Source: Candidatus Schekmanbacteria bacterium RIFCSPLOWO2_02_FULL_38_14 (lineage in GTDB: Bacteria > Schekmanbacteria > GWA2-38-11). Taken from it: 64,000 nucleotides of DNA. The stretch covers positions 67,604 to 131,603 of the forward strand of contig MGDH01000036.1 of assembly GCA_001790855.1 (NCBI GenBank), written 5' to 3'. The notes under the pieces were generated by a model, which saw only the letters and a program-made list of their open reading frames with translations, did not search any database and had not been told where the DNA came from. Of this stretch, positions 7,530 to 15,597 are shown piece after piece (position 1 is the first letter of the stretch; every line of letters begins with the position of its first letter). The translations under genes were made by a program, and so were the position numbers.

Positions 7530-8945
7530 TTAATTGAATTTTTTTGTATTTTTATAATCTGAGGGAATTAACCATGTATCAAGGTTGTAATTATAGAAAT
7601 CAGTTTTTTTATGGGTTAAGAAGTATAGGAAAAATGAAGCGTAGTGAGTACTTCTACGGTACAATAATAAAATAAGACGGACAAAGTAATAAAAGTAAAC
7701 ACGTTTGGAAGATTCTGGTATTGAATAACGAGATGCCAACTTATTAAAGGGGATAAATATTTCATGGAAAATGTAAGATATTTTTTTCGAGAGACTGATA
7801 TCAGAATGAAACTTTTTATATATCCTCGGAGCAATAGATTTCTTTTTCTCATGACAGAGAATACGATTTTGTGCATCTAATAATATTTTTCCGCTGAATG
7901 GTTTGGGTTTAAGGTTATCAAATAATTTGTTTGGTATTTTCAATCCAAGAATCTCCTTGCAGAGATAAAGCATAAGATAAAGATATTTTCCAACGCCCCA
8001 CTCACAGGCACGAGATTGAAGCTGATTCCAATCAATCCCTGAAGAGTAATGATTAATAATTGTTGCAATGTCGCAGCAAGGTCTTAGACCATGATTTTTG
8101 AATTTTTCATTATGAGAAATATGTAAAGATAGATGTAGCAGCAAATCTTCAGGAGAAAGTACCAGCATGTCTGTTCCATTGGTTTTTACTCTTTTTGCTC
8201 TTTTCCATATTTCTTCTATGGCTATATCAAATGGACTATTCTGATCTGCAATTGTCCAGTGTATCTCTAAATGTTTTATACCTTTTGAATTACTGAAAGG
8301 GTGCGAATGGTGGTGAATTTTTTTATACTGTCTGATAAGGTCAGTTTGTTTTAAAACATCCTGGTCTATTCCGAAGTAAGAATAAACTTTTTGATTCAAC
8401 TGCGAGTATTTAAACCCATTTTGAAGCAGTAACTTTTCAGCTTTGTCTAAATCTTCTTTTTTTATCAAGATATCTATATCACCCATAGGTCTAAGACCAA
8501 TACCTTTATACACAAATTGGGCAAGATGGCTTCCCTTGAGAAGGATAACCTTTATCTCCGCTGCGTGGAGAATTTCTATTACTTTGAATAAATTTTTAAA
8601 ATTTGTTTCATTGACAATGCATGCTTTTAGATAGGCTAATTTAATTTGCTGTAGAAAATTGTCTGGAATGCCTGAATGTTGCAGAAGTGAAGGTTTTTCT
8701 TTAATGATTTTGTACAATAAAGAGGCTGTTTTCCAGCATATTGATTTTTCATAAACCACATTCCAGTCAATATTTGAAAAGTTAAAATTCACAAAATCGT
8801 CGTCATTTTCGCCACTGAATTCTGAGCGAAGGCAGTTAATGATAAATTGTTCTTCAGGCAGTAGTTTCAGATTATTGGTTGGTTCTACGCTAAAGAATTT
8901 TTGCATTTGTCTAATCTGTGAAAGGCTTTGGGAGGCTTGTTTCAT
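7530..8945 (-). CDS. Nucleotidyltransferase-fold protein of the radical-SAM peptide operon
   Basis: Up to 471 residues. The core (about 128-175) reads VILLKGSHLAQFVYKGIGLRPMGDIDIL: the GS and the Asp-x-Asp pair (D156, D158) match the minimal nucleotidyltransferase fold of the NTP_transf_5 group of uncharacterised transferases. The rest is helical with no recognised motif. The ATG at 8945 overlaps the upstream gene by 35 nt; an in-frame ATG at 8906 would avoid this, and neither has a clear ribosome site. It is the last gene of the operon starting at 13384. Proteins of this group often accompany PqqD-like and HPr-kinase-like proteins in peptide cassettes; its substrate is unknown. Confidence 0.75.
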   Translation of the reverse strand: MKQASQSLSQIRQMQKFFSVEPTNNLKLLPEEQFIINCLRSEFSGENDDDFVNFNFSNIDWNVVYEKSICWKTASLLYKIIKEKPSLLQHSGIPDNFLQQIKLAYLKACIVNETNFKNLFKVIEILHAAEIKVILLKGSHLAQFVYKGIGLRPMGDIDILIKKEDLDKAEKLLLQNGFKYSQLNQKVYSYFGIDQDVLKQTDLIRQYKKIHHHSHPFSNSKGIKHLEIHWTIADQNSPFDIAIEEIWKRAKRVKTNGTDMLVLSPEDLLLHLSLHISHNEKFKNHGLRPCCDIATIINHYSSGIDWNQLQSRACEWGVGKYLYLMLYLCKEILGLKIPNKLFDNLKPKPFSGKILLDAQNRILCHEKKKSIAPRIYKKFHSDISLSKKISYIFHEIFIPFNKLASRYSIPESSKRVYFYYFVRLILLLYRRSTHYASFFLYFLTHKKTDFYNYNLDTWLIPSDYKNTKKFN

Positions 8946-9567
8946 CTAAGAACAGCCGGAAAGGTCGCTTTATCTGCCATCGATTCTTTCCTGGCTTAAG
9001 CCTGCCAATTATATGCTTTCCCATTAGTAATTGCAGTTCTTTTCCAGTAGGGCGGCCAAAACAAAGAACCCGTGCTTTCATCCGGGTGGGTATAAAGCAC
9101 CTTAAAAGGCCTGATCGGGCTAACCAGCGATAGATAGGGCGTAGAAATGTTAGGATTTTTAAGTTTACCATATGAGTTGCTTTAATTGTGAGAAGAAATA
9201 ATCGTCCTGTCATTCCCCCGTATATGCGCAACTGCGTGCTTCCCCTTTTAGCATATACTACTTTTCCGACTATACTGTCAGAGGTAAGGATGTATGAATC
9301 AATATTACTGTTGTTATCCCCCTGCGTTGTAATTCCTTGTGAGTTTACAGAGATTACTCTGTGAGCAGATTTTCTATCACTTCCTGGAGGAAGGAAAACA
9401 ATTATATCTCCCCGCCGGATTCTTTTACCATTGTAGGACATGACTTGAAGTATATCCAGAGTCTTAAGAGTAGGATTCATGGACGTACCTGTGTAGATTA
9501 TAGTTTTCAGAGAATCATTAGGAAACTTTGAAATCATTGGGATGATATATTTTGATTTCTTTTCCAT
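8911..9567 (-). CDS. Signal-peptidase-like protein, S26 Ser/His type
   Basis: 218 residues. Box B is GTSMNPTLKTLD with the nucleophile Ser at residue 29; box D is RRGDIIVFLPPGSDRKSAHRVI with His69 where ordinary bacterial signal peptidases have Lys; box E is TQGDNN. This Ser/His dyad is the archaeal/ER (SipW-like, S26B) form. There is no clear N-terminal membrane anchor; hydrophobic stretches lie at about 120-145. The gene sits between the HPr-kinase-like and nucleotidyltransferase genes. The obvious inference is leader removal from the operon's precursor peptide, but that is not proved by sequence. Confidence 0.75.
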   Translation of the reverse strand: MEKKSKYIIPMISKFPNDSLKTIIYTGTSMNPTLKTLDILQVMSYNGKRIRRGDIIVFLPPGSDRKSAHRVISVNSQGITTQGDNNSNIDSYILTSDSIVGKVVYAKRGSTQLRIYGGMTGRLFLLTIKATHMVNLKILTFLRPIYRWLARSGLLRCFIPTRMKARVLCFGRPTGKELQLLMGKHIIGRLKPGKNRWQIKRPFRLFLDETSLPKPFTD

Positions 9568-9606
9568 ATTATTTATTTGTCCATGTTAGCTGTCTCTGCC
9601 AATTCT

Positions 9607-10521
9607 TCATAAAACTTTTTCCATCTCATCCCAGAATTGACCTGCGAGGCTAAATCGGAGGACGAATGATGGGATTGCTTTAGAAAGTTCACACGCATTG
9701 TCAAAAATCTTTTTTTTAAGTACCATTTTTTCTTCAGGAACAAGATTTTCCAGACTTTTGCGATATATTGCTATAGCTGATTGATTAATCAATATAGCAG
9801 CTTGTCCATGTCCTATCGGTATAGCTTCGTCCTTCTCTGCCTGTTCTAAGAAAAAAAATGCTTTTAGCGGGACATGATGTTGGACATTCCACGTCCGCTT
9901 GCTAACATCCACGATGTATTCACTCCATGAGGGGATAGGATGTGCCATGTATTGTTTTTGTTTATCGCTCACAATGAGTGTTTCATCATCGCACAAGGCA
10001 CGCCAATGAAGTGGAAGACGCCTACAACAGGTTGATTTCCCGGTTTTTGATGGAGCCGATAACACTATACCATTTCCCTTCCATTCAAGAAGTGCTCCGT
10101 GTAGGGGAAGTCCTCCAGAATCTTGTGCGCGGTGATATATAGGATGGAGTGTATACCACATTCCCATTATATTTCCATTAAATGTTGCCTTATTTTGTAA
10201 TTTGCAGACCACATCCTTCACTGCGTCATTATACCAGATTCTAATATATTTTACCTGTCGGCTCTTCCACCCTTTCCTTGGAAGTTTTAACATTAAATCC
10301 TTATCAACACTGCACATTTCCTGTATGTTCTTACTTTTGTCGCAATCATCTAATACAACTATCAGGTTAGTACCTTCTTTTAGTTCATAAGGTTGAAGTC
10401 CCATTGCCTTTGCCCAGCTACTTGCCAATTCCCTTGAATTTTCATTGCTTTTGATGTTCCATTGCTGGCCATCGGCTAAGACAAGGCTATACACATAGCC
10501 AGAATTATCTGACTTTTTCAA
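9607..10521 (-). CDS. HPr-kinase-like P-loop protein (ScmC-like) of the peptide operon
   Basis: 304 residues. A P-loop SAPSKTGKST (155-164) follows LPLHGALLEWKGNGIVL, and CDDE (177-180) follows, the same order as in HPr kinase/phosphorylase, where the Asp pair is catalytic. The N-terminal 110 residues are not HPr-kinase-like. The product matches, from memory, the ScmC type of protein of the SynChlorMet cassette. No HPr or PTS gene is in the window, so a peptide or partner protein is the more likely target. It starts 33 nt after the precursor peptide stop. Confidence 0.7.
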   Translation of the reverse strand: MKKSDNSGYVYSLVLADGQQWNIKSNENSRELASSWAKAMGLQPYELKEGTNLIVVLDDCDKSKNIQEMCSVDKDLMLKLPRKGWKSRQVKYIRIWYNDAVKDVVCKLQNKATFNGNIMGMWYTLHPIYHRAQDSGGLPLHGALLEWKGNGIVLSAPSKTGKSTCCRRLPLHWRALCDDETLIVSDKQKQYMAHPIPSWSEYIVDVSKRTWNVQHHVPLKAFFFLEQAEKDEAIPIGHGQAAILINQSAIAIYRKSLENLVPEEKMVLKKKIFDNACELSKAIPSFVLRFSLAGQFWDEMEKVL

Positions 10522-10554
10522 ATTTCTTCTCCTTATATCAATCTACATTATGCC

Positions 10555-10722
10555 TTATCCACCAGTCAAATGTCCGTCATCATAACCAATATTACAAGTT
10601 CCGGCATTTCCTCCCTCAGTACACACATCGCCACCTGCAGTTTCTATTTTTTCATCATTTGGTGATTTTGGCTCGGGGTTTTTTAGATTTAGTGATTTTA
10701 ATTCAGGTTTTTCGTACTTCAT
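10555..10722 (-). CDS. Radical-SAM-modified (RiPP) precursor peptide, ScmA-like
   Basis: 55-residue peptide with an excellent ribosome site (AAAGGAGG, 6 nt before ATG). The first half is a charged leader (MKYEKPELKSLNLKNPEPKS), the kind PqqD-like domains bind. The second half is a Gly/Cys core with Ala-Gly-Gly at 29-31, Cys34, Cys43, four Gly pairs in all and a Gly-Gly C-terminus. It lies between the second radical SAM gene and the HPr-kinase-like gene, on the same strand as the whole operon. Cys residues 34 and 43 could receive thioether or other radical-SAM crosslinks; Gly30-Gly31 is a possible leader cleavage point. The modification is not predictable from sequence alone. Confidence 0.8.
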   Translation of the reverse strand: MKYEKPELKSLNLKNPEPKSPNDEKIETAGGDVCTEGGNAGTCNIGYDDGHLTGG

Positions 10723-10833
10723 ATTTCCTCCTTTCTTAATGAGATTGTTTGCAAATATTTTTTCTGATTTTTAAATTAACCATAAAATTAGCCTTCCTAA
10801 AAATACTATCCTATGTCATTTTGCTTTACCTCC

Positions 10834-11964
10834 TTATAAAGTTGTTGGACGAGTACGTGTCTCAGGGAAAAGTTCCTTTTTTTGAGCCTCGTCGCAGTAC
10901 CAGAAAGGTGCCCAGAAATTCTTACTCAGGTAATAATTCTGGGCAACACAGTTTCCAAAGCATTGACCCTTCATAAGACATTCACCACAAATACCTTCAA
11001 AACGGTTTGGTAGCCCCTCCCTGAGTTCCAGAAGTACAGGTGCACTATTCCAAATATCTTTCAGGGATTCCGAGCTTGCATGTCCAAAAACGAGCTCAGG
11101 GACAGTCTGTCCAATGCCACACAGGGCATATGAGCCATTTGCCAGAACACCAAGAATTCCCAGTATCCCGCATACTCCACAACCATCCCCATTATTGCCA
11201 AACATTTTGCTAAGCGGTCTAAAAGCCAGCGGGTGGCTATAGTGAAGACGCAAATCTGTTGAAGATGAAAGGGTATTTCCCACCCACTGCCCAAGATATA
11301 CAAGCTCCTCAATAGTCAGAGTTTCTCCTGCCTTGCGCATCTTCTCTCCCCTTGCAGTAGGCTGTACAATATTGAACTTGACTGAACCAGCACCCAATGA
11401 TTCAGCTAAACGTACAATAGCCTTCATCTGGTCTTTGTTAAGGTGCATGATTGTCATGATTATCTGAGGTTTGAAGCCAGCTTTTACAAGATTCCTTATG
11501 CCATCCAATGCAGACTTAAAACAACCAGTTACACCTCGTATCCTTTCATGGGTTTCAGCATCAGCGCCATCAAGACTTACTGAAACAAAGGGTTTTTTAC
11601 AGGATGCCATCTCTTGAGCTAATTCAGGTGTGCATAGAACACCATTGGTTTCTACGGTAAGGCGAATATCTTGAGTTCGAATCAGTTCCAGGATTTCATG
11701 GATATTTGGATGCAGAAGGGGTTCACCGCCAGTTAACTTGACACTGGAAAGCCCCATGGGTTTTGACTGTTCAAGTATTGATCTAAAGAGGTCTAAATCA
11801 AGTGCAGGATAAGAGTAGTTGCCATTTTGGTATTTAGGTTCAATCCAGCAATGATGGCAGTAAAGGTTGCATCCTTCTGTCAGATAAAAATAGATCTGAT
11901 TCAATCTATATCTTGGTTTTTTAATTTTTTCTGTTTCTTCTTTAGTCATAGTAGGTTTTAGCAT
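10834..11964 (-). CDS. Radical SAM/SPASM peptide-modifying enzyme 1 (ScmF/ScmE-like)
   Basis: 376 residues. The radical SAM site CNLYCHHC (C32, C36, C39) binds the [4Fe-4S] cluster that cleaves S-adenosylmethionine; GGEP follows (KLTGGEPLLHP). The C-terminal 120 residues form a SPASM domain rich in Cys: DGCGVCGIL, YALCGIG, ICGECLMKGQCFGNC and a last WYCDEAQ, enough for two more clusters. Such enzymes install crosslinks on ribosomal peptides. The gene overlaps the other radical SAM gene by 7 nt and precedes the precursor by 111 nt. The two enzymes are divergent in sequence, so they probably do different steps. Confidence 0.88.
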   Translation of the reverse strand: MLKPTMTKEETEKIKKPRYRLNQIYFYLTEGCNLYCHHCWIEPKYQNGNYSYPALDLDLFRSILEQSKPMGLSSVKLTGGEPLLHPNIHEILELIRTQDIRLTVETNGVLCTPELAQEMASCKKPFVSVSLDGADAETHERIRGVTGCFKSALDGIRNLVKAGFKPQIIMTIMHLNKDQMKAIVRLAESLGAGSVKFNIVQPTARGEKMRKAGETLTIEELVYLGQWVGNTLSSSTDLRLHYSHPLAFRPLSKMFGNNGDGCGVCGILGILGVLANGSYALCGIGQTVPELVFGHASSESLKDIWNSAPVLLELREGLPNRFEGICGECLMKGQCFGNCVAQNYYLSKNFWAPFWYCDEAQKKELFPETRTRPTTL

Positions 11965-13088
11965 ATATTATTTGATGTAATTAATAATTTCACATCCGGA
12001 AGTTTTCCTCCCTCTTTGAGAAATCGCCTGAGGCAGGCATCAGGGCTTGGATGATTCTCATTACCAGAGAGTGTAAAAGCCAGAGCAGGGCAGTTACCAG
12101 TGCAATAGTTAATATAATCACACCCCTTGCAGAATTCAAAATCACTCAATGGAATATTGCATCGTTCTCTTATTCTTTTAAGTTCGGGATGATTGTGCCA
12201 GACTTCTCTGAGTTTATAGTTGTTGATTTTACCTAACTCAATATGACTCATATGAATACATGGAACCATCATCCCGTCAGCGCGTACTGCTATCTTGTTC
12301 ATTGGCTGTCCGCCACAAGCTGTCAGATATCCTCGTCCGGGTATTCGTTCTTTCCCATCTTTACGGGAATTTTCCATCATAATCCAATGTTTCCCATCAG
12401 CCAGAGGCCCTGCAGATGCATTAATGCGTCCATTGTATTTCTTATTGAGTTTCAAAAGTGTTTCCATTGCCAAGGAACGTTTTTCAGCAGTAAGCTGAAC
12501 CTGCTCAGCATTCTGACGGCATAGCCCCATATAAGAAGCAGAACTGGTTGAAAAACAAGGAAGCCCAATTTCTTCCAGCAACAGCCTTGCAACTCCTTCA
12601 AGGTCTCCGACATTATATCTATGAATTGTAACCCGGACAGAGACAGTGACATGATGTTTCTGGAGGTATCTTATTCCCTCCATTGCTTTGTAAAAACTTC
12701 CATTACCCCTGCAGGCGTCATGTGTCATTGGAATTGAACCGTCAATTGAAATCTGCACTCCATTGCAACGTCCGGTTGAAGCCAAGAATGCTGCCGTTTC
12801 ATCAGTAATCAATGTTCCATTGCTGAGGATGCTAAAGCGCATTCGGTTTTGTACAATTCCATTGATAAGTTCCTTCAAATCTTCCCGACAAAATGGTTCT
12901 CCTCCCTGAAGTGTAACATTCATGACAGTGCAATGATTCAATTCCTCAAAGAATTTAAGCCATTTTTCTTTGGGCAAATCTTGACCTACATCACCGGCAC
13001 TTGTGAAATGGCTACAGTATTTACACCTCAGATTACATCTGTTAGTTATGGCTAAATCAACAGATTGTGGTGTTTTCATTATTTTCAT
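11958..13088 (-). CDS. Radical SAM/SPASM peptide-modifying enzyme 2 (ScmE/ScmF-like)
   Basis: 376 residues. CNLRCKYC (C18, C22, C25) is the radical SAM cluster site, with TLQGGEPF after it. The C-terminal SPASM domain shows TACGGQ, MVPCIHM, then CNIPLSDFEFCKGCDYINYC, TGNC and a last DACLRRF, the usual ligands of two auxiliary clusters. It starts 8 nt after the PqqD-like gene and overlaps the next radical SAM gene by 7 nt, so the three are translationally linked. Assignment to ScmE or ScmF of the SynChlorMet cassette needs a profile search. Confidence 0.88.
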   Translation of the reverse strand: MKIMKTPQSVDLAITNRCNLRCKYCSHFTSAGDVGQDLPKEKWLKFFEELNHCTVMNVTLQGGEPFCREDLKELINGIVQNRMRFSILSNGTLITDETAAFLASTGRCNGVQISIDGSIPMTHDACRGNGSFYKAMEGIRYLQKHHVTVSVRVTIHRYNVGDLEGVARLLLEEIGLPCFSTSSASYMGLCRQNAEQVQLTAEKRSLAMETLLKLNKKYNGRINASAGPLADGKHWIMMENSRKDGKERIPGRGYLTACGGQPMNKIAVRADGMMVPCIHMSHIELGKINNYKLREVWHNHPELKRIRERCNIPLSDFEFCKGCDYINYCTGNCPALAFTLSGNENHPSPDACLRRFLKEGGKLPDVKLLITSNNIC

Positions 13089-13096
13089 AATTTATA

Positions 13097-13384
13097 TTAA
13101 CTCTTCTCAGCCTCGTATCCTATTAGCCCATGTTTGACCATATCCTGAATGAACTCTTTGATGTGCTCAGAGGCATCCTCCGGTACGGTTTCACAGCTTT
13201 TACGTAGCTCTTTTAGTATGTCTTCAACAGTATGCTTGCCATCAAGACGTTTCCATACAAATACACTTACCGGATTAATGCCGAAGGCATTGCCTGAATC
13301 AGGATCAAAAAGAATAGCCCAATCGTCAAACTCTTCTCTAAGGACTACCATAGGATTAGCTATGGGCTTATTGTTGTCTGGCAT
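13097..13384 (-). CDS. PqqD-like peptide-binding protein (ScmD-like)
   Basis: 95 residues, first gene of the peptide operon. The PqqD/RRE winged-helix fold is recognisable by DWAILFDPDSGNAFGINPVSVFVWKRLDGKHTVEDILKEL and the closing DMVKHGLI. In PqqD this domain grips the leader of the precursor and hands it to the radical SAM enzyme. Standing alone, it could serve both radical SAM enzymes downstream. Confidence 0.85.
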   Translation of the reverse strand: MPDNNKPIANPMVVLREEFDDWAILFDPDSGNAFGINPVSVFVWKRLDGKHTVEDILKELRKSCETVPEDASEHIKEFIQDMVKHGLIGYEAEKS

Positions 13385-13432
13385 AGCACTACTTCCTCCT
13401 TGCTTTTAAAAAAAAGGATTGTTTGCTATAAT

Positions 13433-13446
13433 ACCAAATATTTGGT
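13433..13446. promoter_or_regulatory. 14-bp palindrome, possible operator of the peptide operon
   Basis: ACCAAATATTTGGT is a perfect palindrome about 50 nt before the PqqD-like gene. It lies downstream of the -10 of the promoter at 13479-13506 and between a possible second -35 (TTTACT) and -10 (TATTAT). Its position would let a dimeric regulator block transcription. Confidence 0.4.
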
Positions 13447-13478
13447 CTTTAAGTAAATTTAAGTAGTTAATAAAAATT

Positions 13479-13506
13479 AATATAGACAGAAAAGAAATCT
13501 TGTCAA
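13479..13506 (-). promoter_or_regulatory. Probable sigma70 promoter of the radical-SAM peptide operon
   Basis: Minus-strand TTGACA (13501-13506), 16-nt spacer, TATATT (13479-13484), about 95 nt upstream of the first gene start at 13384. Confidence 0.6.
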
Positions 13507-13530
13507 GTTCTCTTTTTGAGGCAAATTGAT

Positions 13531-13559
13531 TTGACATTGAATTTCTGGATTGGTAGAAA
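13531..13559 (+). promoter_or_regulatory. Probable sigma70 promoter of the PHP-larA pair
   Basis: Plus-strand TTGACA (13531-13536), 17-nt spacer, TAGAAA (13554-13559), about 57 nt before the PHP gene start at 13616; divergent from the peptide-operon promoter. Confidence 0.5.
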
Positions 13560-13615
13560 TATTGGGCGAATTAAAAATAAGTTTAAGATTTTCAGAGTCA
13601 TGGAGCAAGGAGTTT

Positions 13616-14263
13616 ATGATTGACTTACACACACATTCATTATTCAGTGACGGAGAGCTCATCCCGTCTGAGCTTGCAAGAAGAGCTATGGTTATGGGTT
13701 ATGAGGCAATTGCCATAACCGACCACGGAGATTTTTCAAATATTGAGTTTATTATCCCGAGAATTGTTGATGTTTCAAAAGAGCTTGCAAGGTTCTGGAA
13801 GATAAAAATCATTCCCGGAATAGAACTAACACACATCCCTCCTGAGTCAGTCAAGGACTTAGCCAGAAAATCCAGAAAACTTGGTGCAAAGATAGTTGTT
13901 GTTCACGGAGAGACGCTTGTTGAACCGGTGCAGGAAGGAACAAACCTTGCTGCCATCAATTCAGACATAGATATCCTCGCTCATCCGGGATTAATTACAG
14001 AAGAAGAGGTTCTTTTAGCAAAAGAAAGAGGTATATTTCTTGAAATAACAACCAGGCGCGGACATTCATTGGGTAATGGTAATGTGGCAAAGCTGGCAAC
14101 AAAAACAGGAGCCCCTGTAGTTTTAAACACAGACTCCCATTCACCTTCAGACCTGATAAAAAAAGATTTTGCCGGAAGGGTTCTGCTTGCTTCAGGAGTC
14201 CCTGAAAATCAGATAGAAAAGGTTTTTGAAAATTCAAGAAAGCTGATAAAAAAGGTTTCATGA
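13616..14263 (+). CDS. PHP-domain phosphoesterase
   Basis: 215 residues. The frame is open upstream to 13550, but the ATG at 13616 has an AAGGAG site 5 nt ahead and gives the family N-terminus MIDLHTHS. PHP motifs are in order: HTHSLFSDG (H5, H7), ITDHGDFSN, GIELTHIPP, VVHGETLVEP, ILAHPGLI and NTDSHSP, providing the usual trinuclear metal ligands. The closest functional types are histidinol-phosphatase and nucleoside monophosphate phosphoesterases; substrate cannot be set. Its stop overlaps the start of the larA-like gene by 4 nt. Confidence 0.85.
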   Translation: MIDLHTHSLFSDGELIPSELARRAMVMGYEAIAITDHGDFSNIEFIIPRIVDVSKELARFWKIKIIPGIELTHIPPESVKDLARKSRKLGAKIVVVHGETLVEPVQEGTNLAAINSDIDILAHPGLITEEEVLLAKERGIFLEITTRRGHSLGNGNVAKLATKTGAPVVLNTDSHSPSDLIKKDFAGRVLLASGVPENQIEKVFENSRKLIKKVS

Positions 14264-15561
14264 GTGTGCAGAAAGGTTTAGGGAGCAGCAATATATATCT
14301 TTCTTATGGAAGAGAAAAATTAAAACTTCCAACTTCAAATCTAAATCTAAAGGAAATCCTTCTCGCTTCTGAACCGGCTCCGCCTGAAGATATCAAAAAA
14401 AAAATCAGAGCCTCTTTATCATTTCCAATATATTCAGAACCATTTAAAGACCTCTTTTCTTCAAATGAAAAAATCCTTCTGATTGTATCAGATATCACAA
14501 GGGCAACAGGCTCAGATATTTTTCTTCCACTGTTGATTGGAAAGCTTAATGATTGCGGTATTCCTGACAAAAACATCAAGATACTTTTTTCCTTAGGCAT
14601 TCACAGACCCCTTACTGATGATGAAAGGCTTGCTCTTTTGGGGAAAGATATATGCTCAAGGATAAAGACATACAATCACGATGCGTGGTCAGACGAAACG
14701 GAAACAGCCGGAAAAACCTCAAAGGGCAATAGAATATCCCTGAACAAAAAAATCTTTGAAGCAGATAAAGTCATCCTGACCGGTGCAATAAATTTTCACT
14801 ATTTGGCAGGTTTTGGAGGGGGAAGAAAAAGTCTGCTGCCCGGGGTTGCATCATACGATAGCATTATTTTATTTCATCTATTAAGCCTCTGCCACGGGCA
14901 AGGGAAAGGGCGGCATCCAAAGGCTTCAACAGCAATTCTGACAGGTAATCCTATGGAAGAAGAAATGAACGAAGTTATTGATATGGTAAAGCCCTGCTTT
15001 CTTTTGAATACAGTTATGAACTCAAAAAAGAAAATAGTAGAAATCTTTGCAGGTGATGCAAGAGAAGCTTTTTTTAAAGGATGCATATATTTTCTTGACC
15101 ATTATGGGGTTAAAATCAGAGAAAAGGCAGATTTGGTAATCGCAAGCTGCGGAGGCTTCCCTCTTGATATAAACTTTATACAGGCGCATAAAACCCTTGA
15201 ATATTCCAGAAATGCCTTAAACAAAAATGGAGTATTAATACTCCTTGCTGAGTGCGGGGATGGGATTGGAAATAAAACCTTCCTGAACTGGTTTGAGCAT
15301 AAAGATTTATATGAGTTTGAAACTGCTCTGAGAAAAAATTTCGAGGTCAATGGACAGACTGCATATTCAACGCTTATAAAAGCCAAGGATTATAAAATCA
15401 TCCTTGTCTCTTCTCTTCCAGAAAAAACTGTGGAAAAAATGTCGATGATTCCTGCCTCAGGCATTAAGGAAGCTCTGGATATTGCTTTTTCCATTACAGG
15501 GGAAAAACCATCAACATATATTATTCCTCACGGAACAAAAGCCCTTCCTTATCAGATATAA
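14260..15561 (+). CDS. larA: LarA-family nickel-dependent racemase/epimerase
   Basis: 433 residues, the length of LarA. The residues that hold the nickel pincer cofactor in Lactobacillus LarA are all matched at constant offset: His115 in GIHRPLTD, His180 in NFHYLAGFGGG, Lys190 in GGRKSLLPG (the Lys that binds the cofactor) and His206. The N-terminal half is the DUF2088 domain with VSDITRATG. LarA-like enzymes racemise lactate or other 2-hydroxyacids or sugars. No larB, larC or larE cofactor genes are in the window, so they would have to lie elsewhere. Coupled by overlap to the PHP gene. Confidence 0.85.
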   Translation: MSVQKGLGSSNIYLSYGREKLKLPTSNLNLKEILLASEPAPPEDIKKKIRASLSFPIYSEPFKDLFSSNEKILLIVSDITRATGSDIFLPLLIGKLNDCGIPDKNIKILFSLGIHRPLTDDERLALLGKDICSRIKTYNHDAWSDETETAGKTSKGNRISLNKKIFEADKVILTGAINFHYLAGFGGGRKSLLPGVASYDSIILFHLLSLCHGQGKGRHPKASTAILTGNPMEEEMNEVIDMVKPCFLLNTVMNSKKKIVEIFAGDAREAFFKGCIYFLDHYGVKIREKADLVIASCGGFPLDINFIQAHKTLEYSRNALNKNGVLILLAECGDGIGNKTFLNWFEHKDLYEFETALRKNFEVNGQTAYSTLIKAKDYKIILVSSLPEKTVEKMSMIPASGIKEALDIAFSITGEKPSTYIIPHGTKALPYQI

Positions 15562-15597
15562 ACAACTTTTCATTGATATAGAATCAATCAGACACTC

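Noticed and set aside
10736-10783. 15-codon ORF (MVNLKIRKNICKQSH) and a two-codon ATG-ACA-TAG after AAGGAGG between the radical SAM gene and the precursor
   Set aside because: Both have ribosome-like sites, but they are too short and AT-biased to support as genes; they could be leftover or leader translation.
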